Source of the DNA: Pseudoscleropodium purum
Taxonomy: Eukaryota > Streptophyta > Bryopsida > Hypnales > Brachytheciaceae
Length of the DNA stretch: 64,000 nt
Direction: 5' to 3'
Assembly (NCBI GenBank): GCA_963969395.1
Contig: OZ017803.1
Span: 8,122,001-8,186,000 of the forward strand
This document shows positions 26,721 to 39,967 of this stretch, in pieces. The notes under the pieces were generated by a model that did not search any database, was not told the origin of the DNA, and saw only the letters and a list, made by a program, of their open reading frames with translations. The stretch's first letter is position 1; each line of letters begins with the position of its first letter. Made by a program: the position numbers and the translations under genes.

Positions 26721-26749
26721 ATAAGTAGAAAGAGGTACATAAAATATGA

Positions 26750-27591
26750 TTAGCCCCCTAAAGGACCAAATTGTGTTTTTTTTGGCAACATAGCAAATTT
26801 GGGCATCTCACCACAAATGGAAATTTAATATTTTTTCTTTGAAATTTGCAAACATGTGCCCAAAGAGTAGGTGTAAGGCCCAATAATCCTCATAACTTTT
26901 GACTACATGGTTACATTTTATTTGTATGATATGTAGTTTTCCTTGATTAGCGGGCAGTCTAGACATCTCAAAAAATTTCTTAAAAAATCCCTTTTTCATG
27001 TAATAAAAATTTCAAAATGATTTTATAGATTTATACATCCCTCGAAAGCTTTGAATTGTTCCATTTTGGTTAACAAGATGAAAGTTATGAGGAGTTTTAG
27101 TTTGCAAGAAATTATAGATCCTCTACTCTAAAATAAACTTTGAAGTCCTTTATTTAACACAATTTTCAACTCTTTAAGAAAATCATAGGATGTAGATGGT
27201 TTATTACAACATTCCAACCATTGGATTTGGCATTTTTCAATTCTATAATAAAATTCTTAACAATTTAGTATTCTCAACCATTCTCTACTTCTTTCTACTT
27301 ACCATTTTTTTCCTATATGATGTAAAATTCCAAATGATCTAAAATTTTTCATGCATGTAACCAACTTTATTCCAAAAATGAATCCAAAGAATGATCACCA
27401 TTTTGGACATTTTTTTTCTTTAAACGTAACCTTATGAAATGCAAATTTTTTTTTGTCAATTCAAACGCTAATATCTTGAATGTATCTTGTAGTGTTTTAT
27501 TTTTTTCTAAAATTTGGTATTTGTACTAGAAATGGCAATTTTGGAGAGTTTTTGGTAAAAATATAGTCAAAAACCTTTAAAGCTAGATAAT
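26750..27591 (+). mobile_element. TTAA/CCCC family element, copy B (decayed ends)
   Basis: The left end TTAGCCCCCTAAAGGACC is followed by AAATTGTGTTTTTTTTGGCA as in copies D and E. The right end is eroded (AAAACCTTTAAAGCTAG) after GGAGAGTTTTTGG. No frame. Confidence 0.65.
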
Positions 27592-27953
27592 ACTAAATTA
27601 TTAATGATTAATTGTAGAATGAAAAAATTCAAATCCAAATGGTAGTATTGTAAAGATAGTGAAACTCTCTTTTGAATCACTTTTGAGGTAATAGTGATAG
27701 TATAAAACCATGTACAAATGGAATAGTAGAGTAGTCAAAGAATTAATATTGCATACATTGTGCATTGTCATTGGCCAAAAATTATTATTATTTCCTTATA
27801 TTGCAACATACATATTAAATGATACATGAGAAGTGTTTCATTGGCAATCACTTAAGAATCACACTACAAAACTATTGAATTTGTCTTGGTCACCATAACG
27901 CACTAGAACGAATATAGAAACAATTCCAAACTTTGCACCACCTCTATTGATCA

Positions 27954-28461
27954 TTAAGGACTTGAAGTGGTATCTTCATTGTCATCAAGGACAATGACAT
28001 TGTCTACTTCTTGGCCTACCTTACCTAGAACAATGCCTACAAGGAACGGAAAATATAATTTAGTCATCACATATGGCAACAAAATAATTCATGACAATCA
28101 CAAAAGGGATAATCGTGGTGCAAGGTAGTATTTGGAACCGCATAATCAAATTGAATGCCTTCTCTAGAAACATTCAATTGTGCTACTAGCCTTTGCCGCC
28201 CCAAGTCCAGTGAAACAATGGAATTCAAATGAATGGTTGATGTCAAATCTTCTAAATCCAAAAAATAAGTCCTTAAGATCTTGACTTCTTGTATGACTTG
28301 AGAGTCACCCAATGCACAAGTGTGTACCACCACCATCAAGCCCTATATCACTTCTTCAATTTTGATTATACAAATTACTACTAAGACAAGGCTCGTTGCC
28401 TTGATATTGACCACAATTGTCATAGACTTACAGTGCCTTTCTTCCCAATCTTGGTCTTCAT
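27954..28461 (-). CDS. Unrecognised spliced open frame, 117 aa, hypothetical
   Basis: Three exons can be joined: 28461-28432 (donor GTAAGT), 28342-28102 (acceptor ATATAG) and 28036-27954 (acceptor CCTTGTAG). All phases close and the frame stops at TAA. The middle exon encodes a non-repetitive, amphipathic-looking 80 residues (for example SLDLGRQRLVAQLNVSREGI), and the C-terminus is acidic (VIVLDDNEDTT). The second intron would be only 65 bp with a GTGATT donor, which is weak. I do not recognise the family. It could be a fragment of a larger gene, a pseudogene, or part of a transposon. Confidence 0.35.
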
Positions 28462-28519
28462 AATGAAATATTGTATATTGTTGATCTCACAAAAGAATTT
28501 TGAAGCTTCACAAAAACAA

Positions 28520-30840
28520 AATTTTTTTTTTTTACAAAGTTAATAAGGCTTAAGTAAAATTTATATTTAATTAAAATTATGCATACATTATTATTAATGT
28601 TTTGCATTACATATACTATTACTAATATTTGAAAAGTAATGTGGAGATTAGAAAAAAATATTCTTCTTGAAGAATTTTCTTATTTTTTCATATCTTCTAA
28701 AGATCATTAAAGTTTTCTATTATTGGGTATGAAATTTCATTTCAAAACCTTGTGAACAATTTCAATGAGATTTGCAACAACAATTAATATTGGATGTCAA
28801 ACATAATTTTTGTAAAAACATCATAATACTAGTTATATAGTAAGAAAGTAATTTTATTTATCATTAATAAATTGATGAAAATTAAAAATACATTCAACAT
28901 TAAAAACAATATCTAATAAATATTCAATAGCTATAATTTTGGAGATGCTAATATGAAGAAATTAACTTGGTTTTTGAGCTACAATAAAAAAAAACATTGT
29001 ACAAAAAATTCAAAGCAAAAAAGGATTTCAAAAGAAATAAATTCATTATAATTGTTAGCCTTAGTTTACGTCAAACACACAAATAATGCAACCCTAAAAT
29101 ACAAAAAAAATGATCACATTTAATTTAATCTTTTGCACAACAATATATTACAATTTCTTGTTCATTGTGAAAAATATAAGAAAGGTAAATATGACATAAA
29201 TTTGGACAAAATATATCCTATTTTCTTTACAATTAAAATTGAAATAGAATTGATAACCTTTGTAATTGTAAACCAAAGGGCTTCGAATTCAATTCAATTC
29301 ATAAGTGATTTTGGAACATCACTCACTTAGAAATGTAGAATAGGAAGAAGATATCTCTACAAGTCAATTGTACGAAGGTAATGATTCAATAATCTAATCA
29401 TGGAGAGACGATACAAAAACACTAAGCCAATGAGTACTCATTATCAATCATCATTCCATCCTAATTTCACCTAAAATATGAAAACAAAGGCATGTAGCCT
29501 TTATTAGAAAAAAACATTGGGACAAGTCATTGAATACATATCATTCTATAAATCCACTATTGCATTTGTTCATTGTATTTTTGTCAATATGCATTGAATT
29601 TGACTTGTGGATAATGCTGCTAATTGATTCTCTACTTAAATCAACTTTGAAAGTAAATATCTCTTCATTTTTACGCCAAAGCTTTCTACACTTCTTTAAA
29701 AGCATGTGCGTTCTATGCCATTTACTTTTGCATTTACTTAGAAATAAACAATATTTATTCATCCAAACTTCAATAGTTTTTTCATTTAAATATAAAAATA
29801 GCAATAATTAATGAACATACCTTCAATAGACCATGACTACATTTTCAAATCTCTTGGCTTTAAAACATAAGAATGTTGTAGGACTACAAATGTAGAGAGG
29901 TTGCAATGACATAATGGGAATCTTAGACTTTTGCAAATTTCTTCACTTTTTCTTGTGATGCACTGGAAATACTCCTAGCCTCCATAGCAACAACATGTGC
30001 TCATAGCTAATTCAACATGCAACTCCTAGAAGATGGATTAGGGTTTCATGTAAAGTAAGAAGCTACACAATGCCAATTGGTTCTCCATCAAAAAATCAAA
30101 ATTACCAATTTCAATATTTCCAAGCGGCGATCATATCTCAACATAAATTTGACAATGCAAGAAACTTTGGATTGATTCTCAAAAAATGGCAAAGAATACA
30201 ATCACTAGTCAACTCATTTAGAGCCTTCCAATTAGAGCATTTTGAATTTGGACAATTCTTATGAATCTAAGCAACGTTCCTCTATGTACCAAAATCTTTG
30301 AGTGAAAGTAATACCGAATTTGTTTTCATTGGAATACACAGAAGCTTCGTAATGATTTCCTTGTCATTTACAAAATCATCATCACGCTTTCCTACAACTT
30401 GAAACTTGAACTATTCCTTACAACTTGAAACTTGAAAATGCCAATTCAACACTAAAGATAAAATATTGATTGGAGTAAGGAGCAAAGAATTTGCATGTGC
30501 GAGCGCAAATGGCCAATGACTTCAACAATATTTTTTTAATTCACATCACATGGTAGTAGACAATGGTCTTAGTTTTTTTTTAAATCTCATCCAACGGTTG
30601 TTGTTGTTTCACTTGGGGGAAATAGGTTGCCTAATAATTCTTCATAGATAATTTAGAACAAATTTTTGTTATCTTACTCTACACATGATTTTTATTTTAA
30701 ATGATGAGTATTGTAACATCAATTAGGTTTACTTGATCTCAAACATGTAGAAACAACTCCACTAAATTCTTGAAAACATTAGGAAAAATTTGGGGCTTCC
30801 AAAAGGTAGCCAATTTTGCATGGCAACTCTGTAATTATAG
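28520..30840. other. AT-rich DNA without recognisable features
   Basis: Overlapping short frames on both strands at 29530-29811 are compositional; no domain or paired repeat was seen. Confidence 0.4.
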
Positions 30841-30850
30841 ATTTTTTTTT

Positions 30851-31040
30851 AATTTGATAGGACTCTACCAATGCCACATTAGCGCCAAATCAAATTGGCA
30901 AATTTTTCAATCAATTTTTTTAATTAAAAAAAATACATTTTTTCTAATTTGATAGGACTCTACCAATGCTACATTAGCGCCAAATCAAATTGGCAAATTT
31001 TTCAATCAATTTTTTTAATTTAAAAAAATACATTTTTTCT
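30851..31040 (+). repeat. 95-bp tandem duplication
   Basis: Two consecutive units (30851-30945 and 30946-31040) are almost identical, one visible change being ATGCCACATT versus ATGCTACATT. Each unit contains the short palindrome GCCAAATCAAATTGGC. Confidence 0.92.
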
Positions 31041-31137
31041 AATTAAAATTTTATTGGTTTTAAGTTGTTATTTCTATATTTGCTTGAAAAAATGAAAATT
31101 GAAATAGCCTTTTGCAAGCTTGAAATTTTTTTTAATA

Positions 31138-31346
31138 CATTTTTTGTCAATTCAAATTTTCATATCTTATAATCTACACGGTGGAAATTTCTAAATTTTT
31201 TTCTAAATCTTTTGAAATTAGCATACAAAAAGACCCTATGAATACATGTGTTCAAAAATGTTTTTTTTCTAAAATTTGGTACTTGTACTAGAAATGGTAG
31301 TTTTGGAGCGTTTTTGGTGAAAACATTAGTCAAAAACCTTGAGAAG
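31138..31346 (+). mobile_element. TTAA/CCCC family fragment (right-hand part), copy F
   Basis: The stretch from TGTCAATTCAAATTTTCATA to GGAGCGTTTTTGGTGAAAAC followed by TAGTCAAAAACC matches the last 200 bp of copies B, D and E. The terminal TTTAGGGGTTAA is missing. Confidence 0.6.
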
Positions 31347-31645
31347 ATAAAAAGGGAACCATCTTGTAGATCATAAGCAATCAAACATATTCTTAGAGTA
31401 TTAGAAACTTGTTGTCAAAGTAAAGTAATTGCTCACAAAATATGTGATCAAGTACTTTGAACCTATTTAATTCCAATTCCACTATCAAGACATTCAAATG
31501 AATTTAAAATGCTATAAGTATTTCATTGTGGCAACAAGAGGCTTCAACATCAATACATATCCATTGCTACTTTTTACAAAAATTATTAAGTGACTAGAAT
31601 TAAATTTTAATACAACTCAAAATACATCCTACCACTACAGCTAAA

Positions 31646-31671
31646 TAGTAGTAATAATAATAATAATAATA

Positions 31672-31712
<41 letters not shown>
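31646..31712. repeat. (AAT)n-(ATT)n microsatellite forming a perfect palindrome
   Basis: About eight AAT units switch directly to about fourteen ATT units, so each half is complementary to the other. The tract could extrude as a cruciform. Confidence 0.95.
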
Positions 31713-31714
<2 letters not shown>

Positions 31715-32444
31715 TTTTAAATTTATTTGAGGCTTGATTTATCCTACTACCGAGCTTGATGTATGCAAGCAAGTATAAAGGTTGATGTTTCCATATTCTA
31801 CACACAATTTTCTTTAAGCTCAAGTTTTCTTTTATAGTAAAGTTGTAGCTCTTTATTAGATGTCAAGTGCTGGGATCATGGATTATTAGACCTAATCCAT
31901 GATTGCTTTTAGTACCATCCCTACTACTTTCATATTTTATGACGTTTTATTACTAGTACCATTTTTTTGGAAAAGATATGTCCATATTTGCAATGTGTCG
32001 ACAAGCTTATGTGCCATAACTAAAGAGTAATTTGAACAATTGAAGTTTTTGTAAGAGCCAATCTCAATCCAAGGTGAATCATTAAAGTGAGTTGAAACTT
32101 GCAATTTTGTAGTGTATTTAGAATCATTAAGTATATCTCATCTTCTTATAACTTGCAAAACTACATTGCATTGCTTCAATCATAAATATGAGTTCACCCT
32201 GTCAATTCTATAGAGAAAAACTTACATATTTTTGCTTAATTAGACATGGCCGTTAACACTTGAAAAACATGTTTGGAATATGCAATTGCTTTAAAGTTGA
32301 AAATAAATTCAAAACAAGTTGGTTTTGTTTCTAGGAATGATTACAAAAAATGTTCATAGAAAAATATTGCTTTAGTTTTTATATACAATATGTGTATACA
32401 TAACTTTTGCACCAATCTTGTTCTATTAGTGCATCCTTTCTAAA

Positions 32445-33321
32445 TTGAGTTCTTGGAAAAATTATATTAATTTGAAAAACAAATCAAGGCTTTTTTACAA
32501 TACAACTTTATATCTAACTAGAGGTTTTCCAACATTGATTCTAAAAAACAATAATGTCATTTCCTATGTAATGTACAAATCTTATTTATTGAAAGGAAAT
32601 GACAACTCCTATGCTCCATGTGGGGCTCTTATTCCATTGCCAAAGGTTGCAAGTAAAACCTTGGCTAAGGTCATTGAATATTGCAAATACCACTATGACA
32701 ACGTACAAACAACTCCATGGAAGCAAATGACTTCAAAGGACGAAATTAAAGCATGGGATGCAAATTTTATAAAAACTAATTTGGAGGTTTTGTACAACTT
32801 ATTGCTAGTATGAAACTTTTGATGTTGTTTTGAATGTACATTTTATAAACCTTGAGTTTGAAAAAGCAATTATAGGATTGTTTAAGATGATTTCTAGTTT
32901 GGTTTGCTTAATTGTTTATTTATTGAATGTGTCTAAAAGTTGTGTATGCAAATATTATTTCCATTGATTTCATTGAAATCAAAGACTTCATTGAGATTGA
33001 ATCTTGAATTTTGCTTTAAAACTTCATATCTAATTTGTAAAAGCCTTCACTAAACTTTTGACAAAATACCACACACCTATTTGGCCTTGATTTATTAGTT
33101 TCTCACTTAAGTTTGTACAATGTAAATAGGCAGCGGACTACTTGGATATCCTTGATTTGATGGCTCTAACCTCAAAAAGTGTTTACAATCTCAAAGCAAA
33201 TGGAAGAACATCAACACAAGTTTGCAAGACTTTTTATATGCAAGAAGAATTGATTTCAATAGAGTCCAAACAAATTGAAAGTGGAGAAGATGCTTGGGCT
33301 TTTGACAACTTTGATGAGTAG
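32445..33321 (+). pseudogene. SKP1-like (ASK) gene with degenerate N-terminus, two exons
   Basis: SKP1 links F-box proteins to cullin in SCF ubiquitin ligases. Exon 1 (to 32807) contains IPLPKVASKTLAKVIEYC and then EIKAWDANFIKTNLEVLYNL, the usual mid-part of plant SKP1. The intron is 32808-33129 (GTATGA...ATAG), in phase 0, at the position I recall for ASK genes (after LYNLLL). Exon 2 (33130-33321) gives AADYLDILDLMALTSKSV and ends DAWAFDNFDE then TAG, against the usual ..WAFE end. The N-terminal strand and first helix of the BTB fold do not align. The frame is open from 32445 with no ATG until 32571; that start would give 142 aa, against about 160 for the family. Several conserved positions of the F-box-binding helices have changed. 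A divergent working gene cannot be excluded. Confidence 0.75.
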
Positions 33322-33339
33322 ACTTAAACTACTTGAGTG

Positions 33340-36300
33340 TAATAAGAGGAGACTTGCATATATCAATTAGTAGCAAAGGAAAGATGTTTTGTATGTTCGT
33401 CTTTTTTCATGGAGAAGTTATGTAGATGATCCCTTCATAGCATTTCATTTGATAATATTACAAGTTTATTTAATAATAAACATCGCATAAATTGTGCATG
33501 TTTTGCAAATTGAAAAAAAGGTGGGCAAAAACAACAATTTAGTGACTCTTTTTGATAGAATGCAAATAAAGTACATTTCTAGGAACCAAATGCTTCATGA
33601 CCTAATGTTCAATGTAATTATATTGTCTCATTTGAGTTTGATCACAAATAAAAGCATTTAGACTTGTAAATAACAGAAATTCATTGATTTATTGAATATC
33701 AATGCTCACTGTAGTTGTAAATTTTATCCATAGATTTGAAATTATGTGGAGTGAAATAATTGAATTTTTCCACAAGCCTTCAATTTGAATGCAATCTTGA
33801 TTAGGATTTTCTTTTATTGTTGTGTATCAAAAGCAAAAATTTCTCAATGTCAACTGAAATAATTTATTTATATAACCCTAAAAGCTAAAGTGTATACTTA
33901 TTTATACAAGTGTTAGGTGTAGGTTGGATTTTAGAGATACTAGACAAATAATGATATTTATTTTTAGAAGGTATCATTGAATTTGTGATTACTAGTTCAA
34001 GAATGTTCTTGAACAAAGGAACAAATGTATCAAAAAAATTAGAAATACCTTATAGGCATCAATATATTGTTACAAACTTTAGCTTTTGGAAATGTATACA
34101 AGAATAGTATGTCTAATGGTACTAGTACTAGCTAAGATTGGCAAATTGTTGATGGATATTTTTAATTCATGCCTTTAGGCACTCAAAGTAGTTCATAAAT
34201 AAACTATGAAAATTTAGGTTGTTGTTTATATAGTTCAAAATCTAACACAATACTATCGAAAGTAAAGAACTCTATAATCTTATACTTTTGGAACCTAAAG
34301 CATTGCAAAATTTCATTTTACATATGGCAACTCTCCCACTTTGATTGGAATTCAAGAAATTGTAGCAATTGTACTAAGAACCACTATTGTAGCTACTATC
34401 AAATTCTAAGTTCTTAAACTACATTAATGATAATCTTACAACATTATAAATTGCAATCATGGTAATGGTATGAGGTTAGGTTTTAAAAAAATCAAATCTT
34501 CAAAAAAATTTCACACCTTGATACTTCAATTGAACATTACTACTACGACCCTTCTATTAAAGGTAGTATTATAAATGTGAAACTAGCATGGTTTGGGGTT
34601 GGAATAACAATATTCAAAACCAAGATGATACTTGCAATATAGTGACCTCCATCCAATACCCAATGTTGGTTTATATTTCAACCCTTTACAATGGAAGCAA
34701 ACACAATGTGGTAATTGTGTGGTTGGAAATCAATTTACATGTGCATTCTATAGTATTTAGATCATAATTTGAATTTATGAATCCTTCATAATATAGAAGC
34801 ATATAAGTTTGTGTAGAGATTTCTCCCTTGTTACATACATTGTAGTCATGAAAAAGAAATTGGTTATGGTCAATTTCCAAGAGATGAAGAGAATAAAGAA
34901 AAGTCACATATTTGAATTTTATTGAAAAAGATAATTATATGATTAAATTATAGTTTAGATGTGCATAACCATACAACTTTTAGTACGATGATGTGGCATT
35001 TCAAAGCCATAATAACGTTGTTTTTTAAAATACATATTTAAAATATTATTATAGATTCTATTTCTTTGTTTTTTTATACCTTGATCTTGATCCTAAGCAT
35101 CTAACTTGTAAATGAGTAGTCTTTGTATAGTTCTCTATTAAACACTTCATAATGATGACAATTGTTAATTCCAAAATCAATGAAAATTTTCTGGAATAAT
35201 GGGACAAATGTATCATATGTCATTTTAAGTTATTAAGTAGATGCATCAATAAAATGATTCACTTCTACTATTATAAATTGTTTTTCACATCTATTGTATA
35301 TTAAATCAAACCACTTCTAAATTTTTTTGTTTTCCATATTTGAAATACACTAATATACAAACAATTTTGATCTTAAGAATCCATTTTTCAATAATCTAAT
35401 TTTTCTAATACATACTTTCCCAAAATGTGCACAATTCTATGCAATTATATTATTAAAATATTTTGTAAACAACCATCAATAGGTCTAGAATGTTGTCACT
35501 TACAACAATAGTATCTTCAACCTATTGCAAATTAAACCCATTATGGGCAAAATTATTGTAGTGTTGTACATTTTAGAATCTAAAGTATAGCACACCTATA
35601 ATGTTTTTGTCTATAATGGAGTTGCCTTGTTTTGTTTACAATTGATCCATTTGGCTTAATAAATCTATGATTATTGCATTACAACTCAATAAAGCCTATC
35701 AAATATTTTATGCCTATAATAAAAAATAAATTTAAAAAATAAAAAATAAAAAATTTATGAAATTTCAAACAAGAAAAGAAATTCATATTTTCTAGTCTCA
35801 AATTTTTGAATTTTAAAATATCTTACAATCTCAAATGTCAACATTGATGGTTATCGCCTTTGAAGGCAACAATAGTTATGATGCTAGTATGTGAGCATGA
35901 AATTGCAAACATTTGAGCCTTTGGCCATATGTATAAGAAGATATCCTACAACCATTGAAGGTGCTTATAACATAAAAACACTATAATCATGAAAGGTTTT
36001 CATAAGATAGGCATTTATAACATGGATGTATATTATTTGAGGCTCATGAGCTCATGCTCCTGATTTCACATAATAGCAACCTTCCTTTTGAAGGTAAAGT
36101 TTGGGTGATTTTTTTCTTTTATATTTGTGACTTGTGACACCTTGACATTAAATTATTTCTAGTTTTTTTTCTTCTAAATAGCATGGTTTTTCTAAAAACA
36201 ATTGTGCACATAAATGTTTCCTATATATTTTCATCAATAGATTGTTATGTAAAATAATATAGCACATGTGATTTTTTCAAAAGAAATTTTGGATTGTAGG

Positions 36301-36340
36301 AGTTGAAATTTGGTGTGTTGATCAAGATTACATTAAAGAA
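33340..36340. other. AT-rich intergenic DNA
   Basis: No gene seen. 35870-36080 is the partner of the repeat at 60185. Confidence 0.4.
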
Positions 36341-36345
36341 CAAAG

Positions 36346-37299
36346 GTAACCCCTAAAGGTTTTTGACTATGTTTTCACCAAAAATGCTTTAAAACTGCCA
36401 TTTCTAGTGCAAGTACGCAATTTTTGAAAAAAAAACATTCTTAAGCACAAGTAACCATAGGATCTTGTAGTAAACTATTTTGAAAAGATGTGGTAAGAAT
36501 TTCAGAAATTTTCACCGCATCGATTGCAAGATATTAGCATTTGTATTCACAAAAATCCTTTTCTTTTTCCTGCAAAAATCCAAGCAGCTACACTTCACAA
36601 GGTCACATTTGCATGAAAAAATGTCCAAAATGGTGGTTACCCTTTGAATTCATACTTCAAAGCAAGTTGGCTACATGCTTGAAATTTTTTAGACCATTTT
36701 GAATTGTGTAATATGTACGAAAAAAATAGTGAGTAGAATGAAGTAGAAAATGATTTGAAGTACTAAGTTGTTAATAATTTCTTTATGGAATTGGAAAATG
36801 CCAATCCCAATGGTTGTAATGTTGTAATAAAAAATTTACAACTAAATTTTTTATTTTTTTTCAAAAATATTTAAAATAGAGTAAAATAAGGGGCTTCAAA
36901 GTTTATTTTGGAGTAGAGATTCCATAACTATCTACAAACTACTCCAAACTAAAATTTCTCATAACTTTTGATTCATCGATCCAAATGGAATGATTCAAAG
37001 CTTTACATGTAGATATAAATCTAAAGAATCAATTTCAAATTTTAATTTTTGAAAAAAGTGATTTTTGAAGAATTTTTATTGCTGCCCAGGCTGCGTGCCG
37101 AGTGCTGAACATCACATTTCATACAATAACTTTTTAGCTATGTAGTCAAAAAATTATAAAAAATGTTGGGTCTTAAAGCTACTCCTTGGGAACATGTCAT
37201 GTTAAAATTTCAAAGAAAAAAAATAAAAACTCCATCCGTAGTGAGCTGCCCCAAATCACTATGTTGCTAAAAAATGGGGTTCAAGGCTTTAGGGGATAA
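36346..37299 (-). mobile_element. TTAA/CCCC family element, copy C (reverse orientation)
   Basis: It begins GTAACCCCTAAAGG and ends CTTTAGGGGATAA. On the minus strand it matches copies A, D and E throughout: on the plus strand CACCAAAAATGC is the complement of their right end, and AGTGAGCTGCCCCAAATC that of their left. Terminal TTAAs are mutated at one base each. Confidence 0.7.
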
Positions 37300-38934
37300 A
37301 GTAGCTACACCTAATTGTGTCAAAATATGCAATTGAGCATTGTTCCTATCAATATTATGTTGGATGGAAATCAAATGCATATTCAATATCCTAGTCTTAT
37401 GCATTTTTTGGAATCTACATGAATAAACTATGAATTTTGAGAATGATGAAAAGAAGTGTATTTATCAAACTAATTTTATTCAATCATGAATATTAGTAAT
37501 ACATTTTATGCAAGATTTTGTAGAATTCAATTTTAGAAAGTGTACTGAATTAAGTGTACAAATAAATTTCTCTCAAAACATTTCATATACTTCCCAAACT
37601 TGCCATAGCTAATTGATGAATTGGAGATTTTCAATAAGAAAAAATAGATTGTGATACAAATAACACACTTCTATAAAAAAATATCACATTTTCAATTTTT
37701 TATAAATTATTTGTCTATTTATTAATAATTTTGCCAAATTTATTAGTAAATGAAATTTTAAGACAAATACATTTTTTGAAGATTCTCAAGCAAGTGGAAT
37801 GACAATTTTTTACAACATTTTTTGGTAACAATTTAACAAATTCTGAAATTTTATTAAATGAAATATTATTGACTAAAATATGACTCCAAATGTATATAAT
37901 TTTTATAATTTATTCCAAAAATGACCAAAATGAGTTGTCATTCTACTTGCTAAAGAATCCTGAAAATTTTTACTTATATTAAACGTTTTTTCATTAATAA
38001 ATTTGATCAAATTCTTTTTAAAAAAATTCTTTTAGTTTAAAATTTTAAAAATCATTTTATAAAAGTGAATTATATGTATTCCAACATGTCTAAACTTATT
38101 AGAAAAATTTAATTTTTTAGTTAGTTACTACAATTATTGAAGTATACAATGATGAATAAGACAAAGTATGAATTTGAAACTTTTTTAGTCAAACAACCAT
38201 ACCGAAAGCATCAATGGGTAAAGTTCAAAAGTAGATGCACAAAAGCTGTAGTATACAATAAATAACACATTCTTATAAAAGTTTGAAGAGAAAATTATTT
38301 TCAAAGTTAGTCATGTCTAAAATTCGATTTTATGTCCTATAGTTTGGCAATCTTTTATCTTTTTTCAATTTAGTTTTGTTTGTTTGAAAATAAAGACCCC
38401 CTATTTCTTTTAGAAATTCTTGTATATTTTCTTAATTGACTCTTAGAAGTTTGACTTTTCATTTTGAAAGTCTATATGATTTCTTACTTTCAATGAAATT
38501 ATGCTCATATTAATCCGTAAAGCATTGATCATGCCATTTAGAAAAAAAAACGGGCATGCAAAAAGCTATTCCAATTTCATTTTCAGCACCCCTTAATACA
38601 AATAGAAAAGAAAATTGAATATTTTTTAAATAATTAAATACTATTGAAAAGTATTGAAAAAAATAACAAATTTGATTTGGCACTATTTTGGCACTAGGAG
38701 TGCCCTTTCAGATAAAAAAAATTCTATGATTGCACCATTGCTATGCAAAGTTGACAATTTGTGGAGGCCTAAAAAATTTCCTAATGGTAAATCGGTTGTT
38801 TCTTTAAGATTTATTACACCTCTAGTTCTTTGATTTTAATCAATTCTTTTTGTGTTATAATGCTTTTAATAGATTACATAGCTAATGTATCCATGCAATT
38901 ACTCCCTCTTTTGAGATGATAGTAATGGTAGTAA
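37300..38934. other. AT-rich DNA without recognisable features
   Basis: Very A/T-rich; no long frame and no paired repeat identified by eye. Confidence 0.4.
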
Positions 38935-39061
38935 TGTCCTAGAATTTTAATTTGTTCCAAAATATTGAAAATTGAGTTCAAAAAAAGGCTCCAAGATTTA
39001 TTTTGGGATATTCTATAACTACCTATAAACTAAAATGCTTTGTCATCCTTTCACCTCTTAA

Positions 39062-39967
39062 TTAATCCCTTAAGGACCATTATCTCTTTAGAGGACAAAT
39101 GGGATTTGGGGCATGTACCCACAAGCTGAAATTTTTTTTTTAATTTTTTGAAACTTTTTTGGAAGATAGAAAAATGGATTAGCTTCGTGGGAATAATTTT
39201 TTTTTCAATCAGTGCCTAGGGACAAAAGTTATGTCCAAATAGACTCAAAATAGGGCAACAAAAAAAATTCAAAAATTTTAATTTTAACTTTATTCATAGA
39301 TTATTTTTGTTTACATGGAAATCTTTTATTCATTCCATGTAGATTTTTTACGAAGAAGTTATGGACAATCTTGTTTTGGGGTCAATTAGAGCATCTCCTT
39401 GAAAAAAATAACTAGTAGGATTCATTTGTAAATGAAATTTTACAATTTTTCCAAAAACAAAGTTCCACAAGTTTTTTCTTTCTTGCTACAACAATCTCAC
39501 CATTGGAATTAGTGCATTTTAATTCCATTCTAAAGGTATTAGTAATTTAGATTTTCCTTCTATCTCATACCTACTTCTACTTAACAATTTTTTAAAGAAT
39601 AAAAACTAAGTTTTTCTTAATTTTTAAATTTTTTTCTAGAGTCTCAACTCAATTTTGTACCATAAAGATTTAAGCCCAAAACTCTATAGTGCAAAAAATT
39701 TAAGTTAAAAATGTTCAAAGTCAAAAAATCTAGTTCCTCAACGTCATGAAAAACTTGTTTTTTCCACTTAAGACGCAAATATATTGCAATTTGTACTGTC
39801 AAAAATTTTGAAATTTTTTTCACAAATCTTTATACTAGTTAGGTATAAGATACTATGGTTAGATGTGAAAAAATACAATTAAATTTTTTTTTTTACCTTT
39901 TGCTATAGAAATGGTAGTTTTGAGTGTTTTTTGGCAAAAAAAAAGGCCTTGGTCCATTAGGGATTAA
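39062..39967 (+). mobile_element. TTAA/CCCC family element, copy K, nested in another family member
   Basis: Ends are TTAATCCCTTAAGGACC and GGTCCATTAGGGATTAA, inverted. The interior is like copy L (GGATTTGGGGCATG, CAGTGCCTAGGGACAAAAG, GGTAGTTTTGAGTGTTTT). It interrupts a reverse-oriented copy whose halves are 38935-39061 and 39968-40281. Confidence 0.75.
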
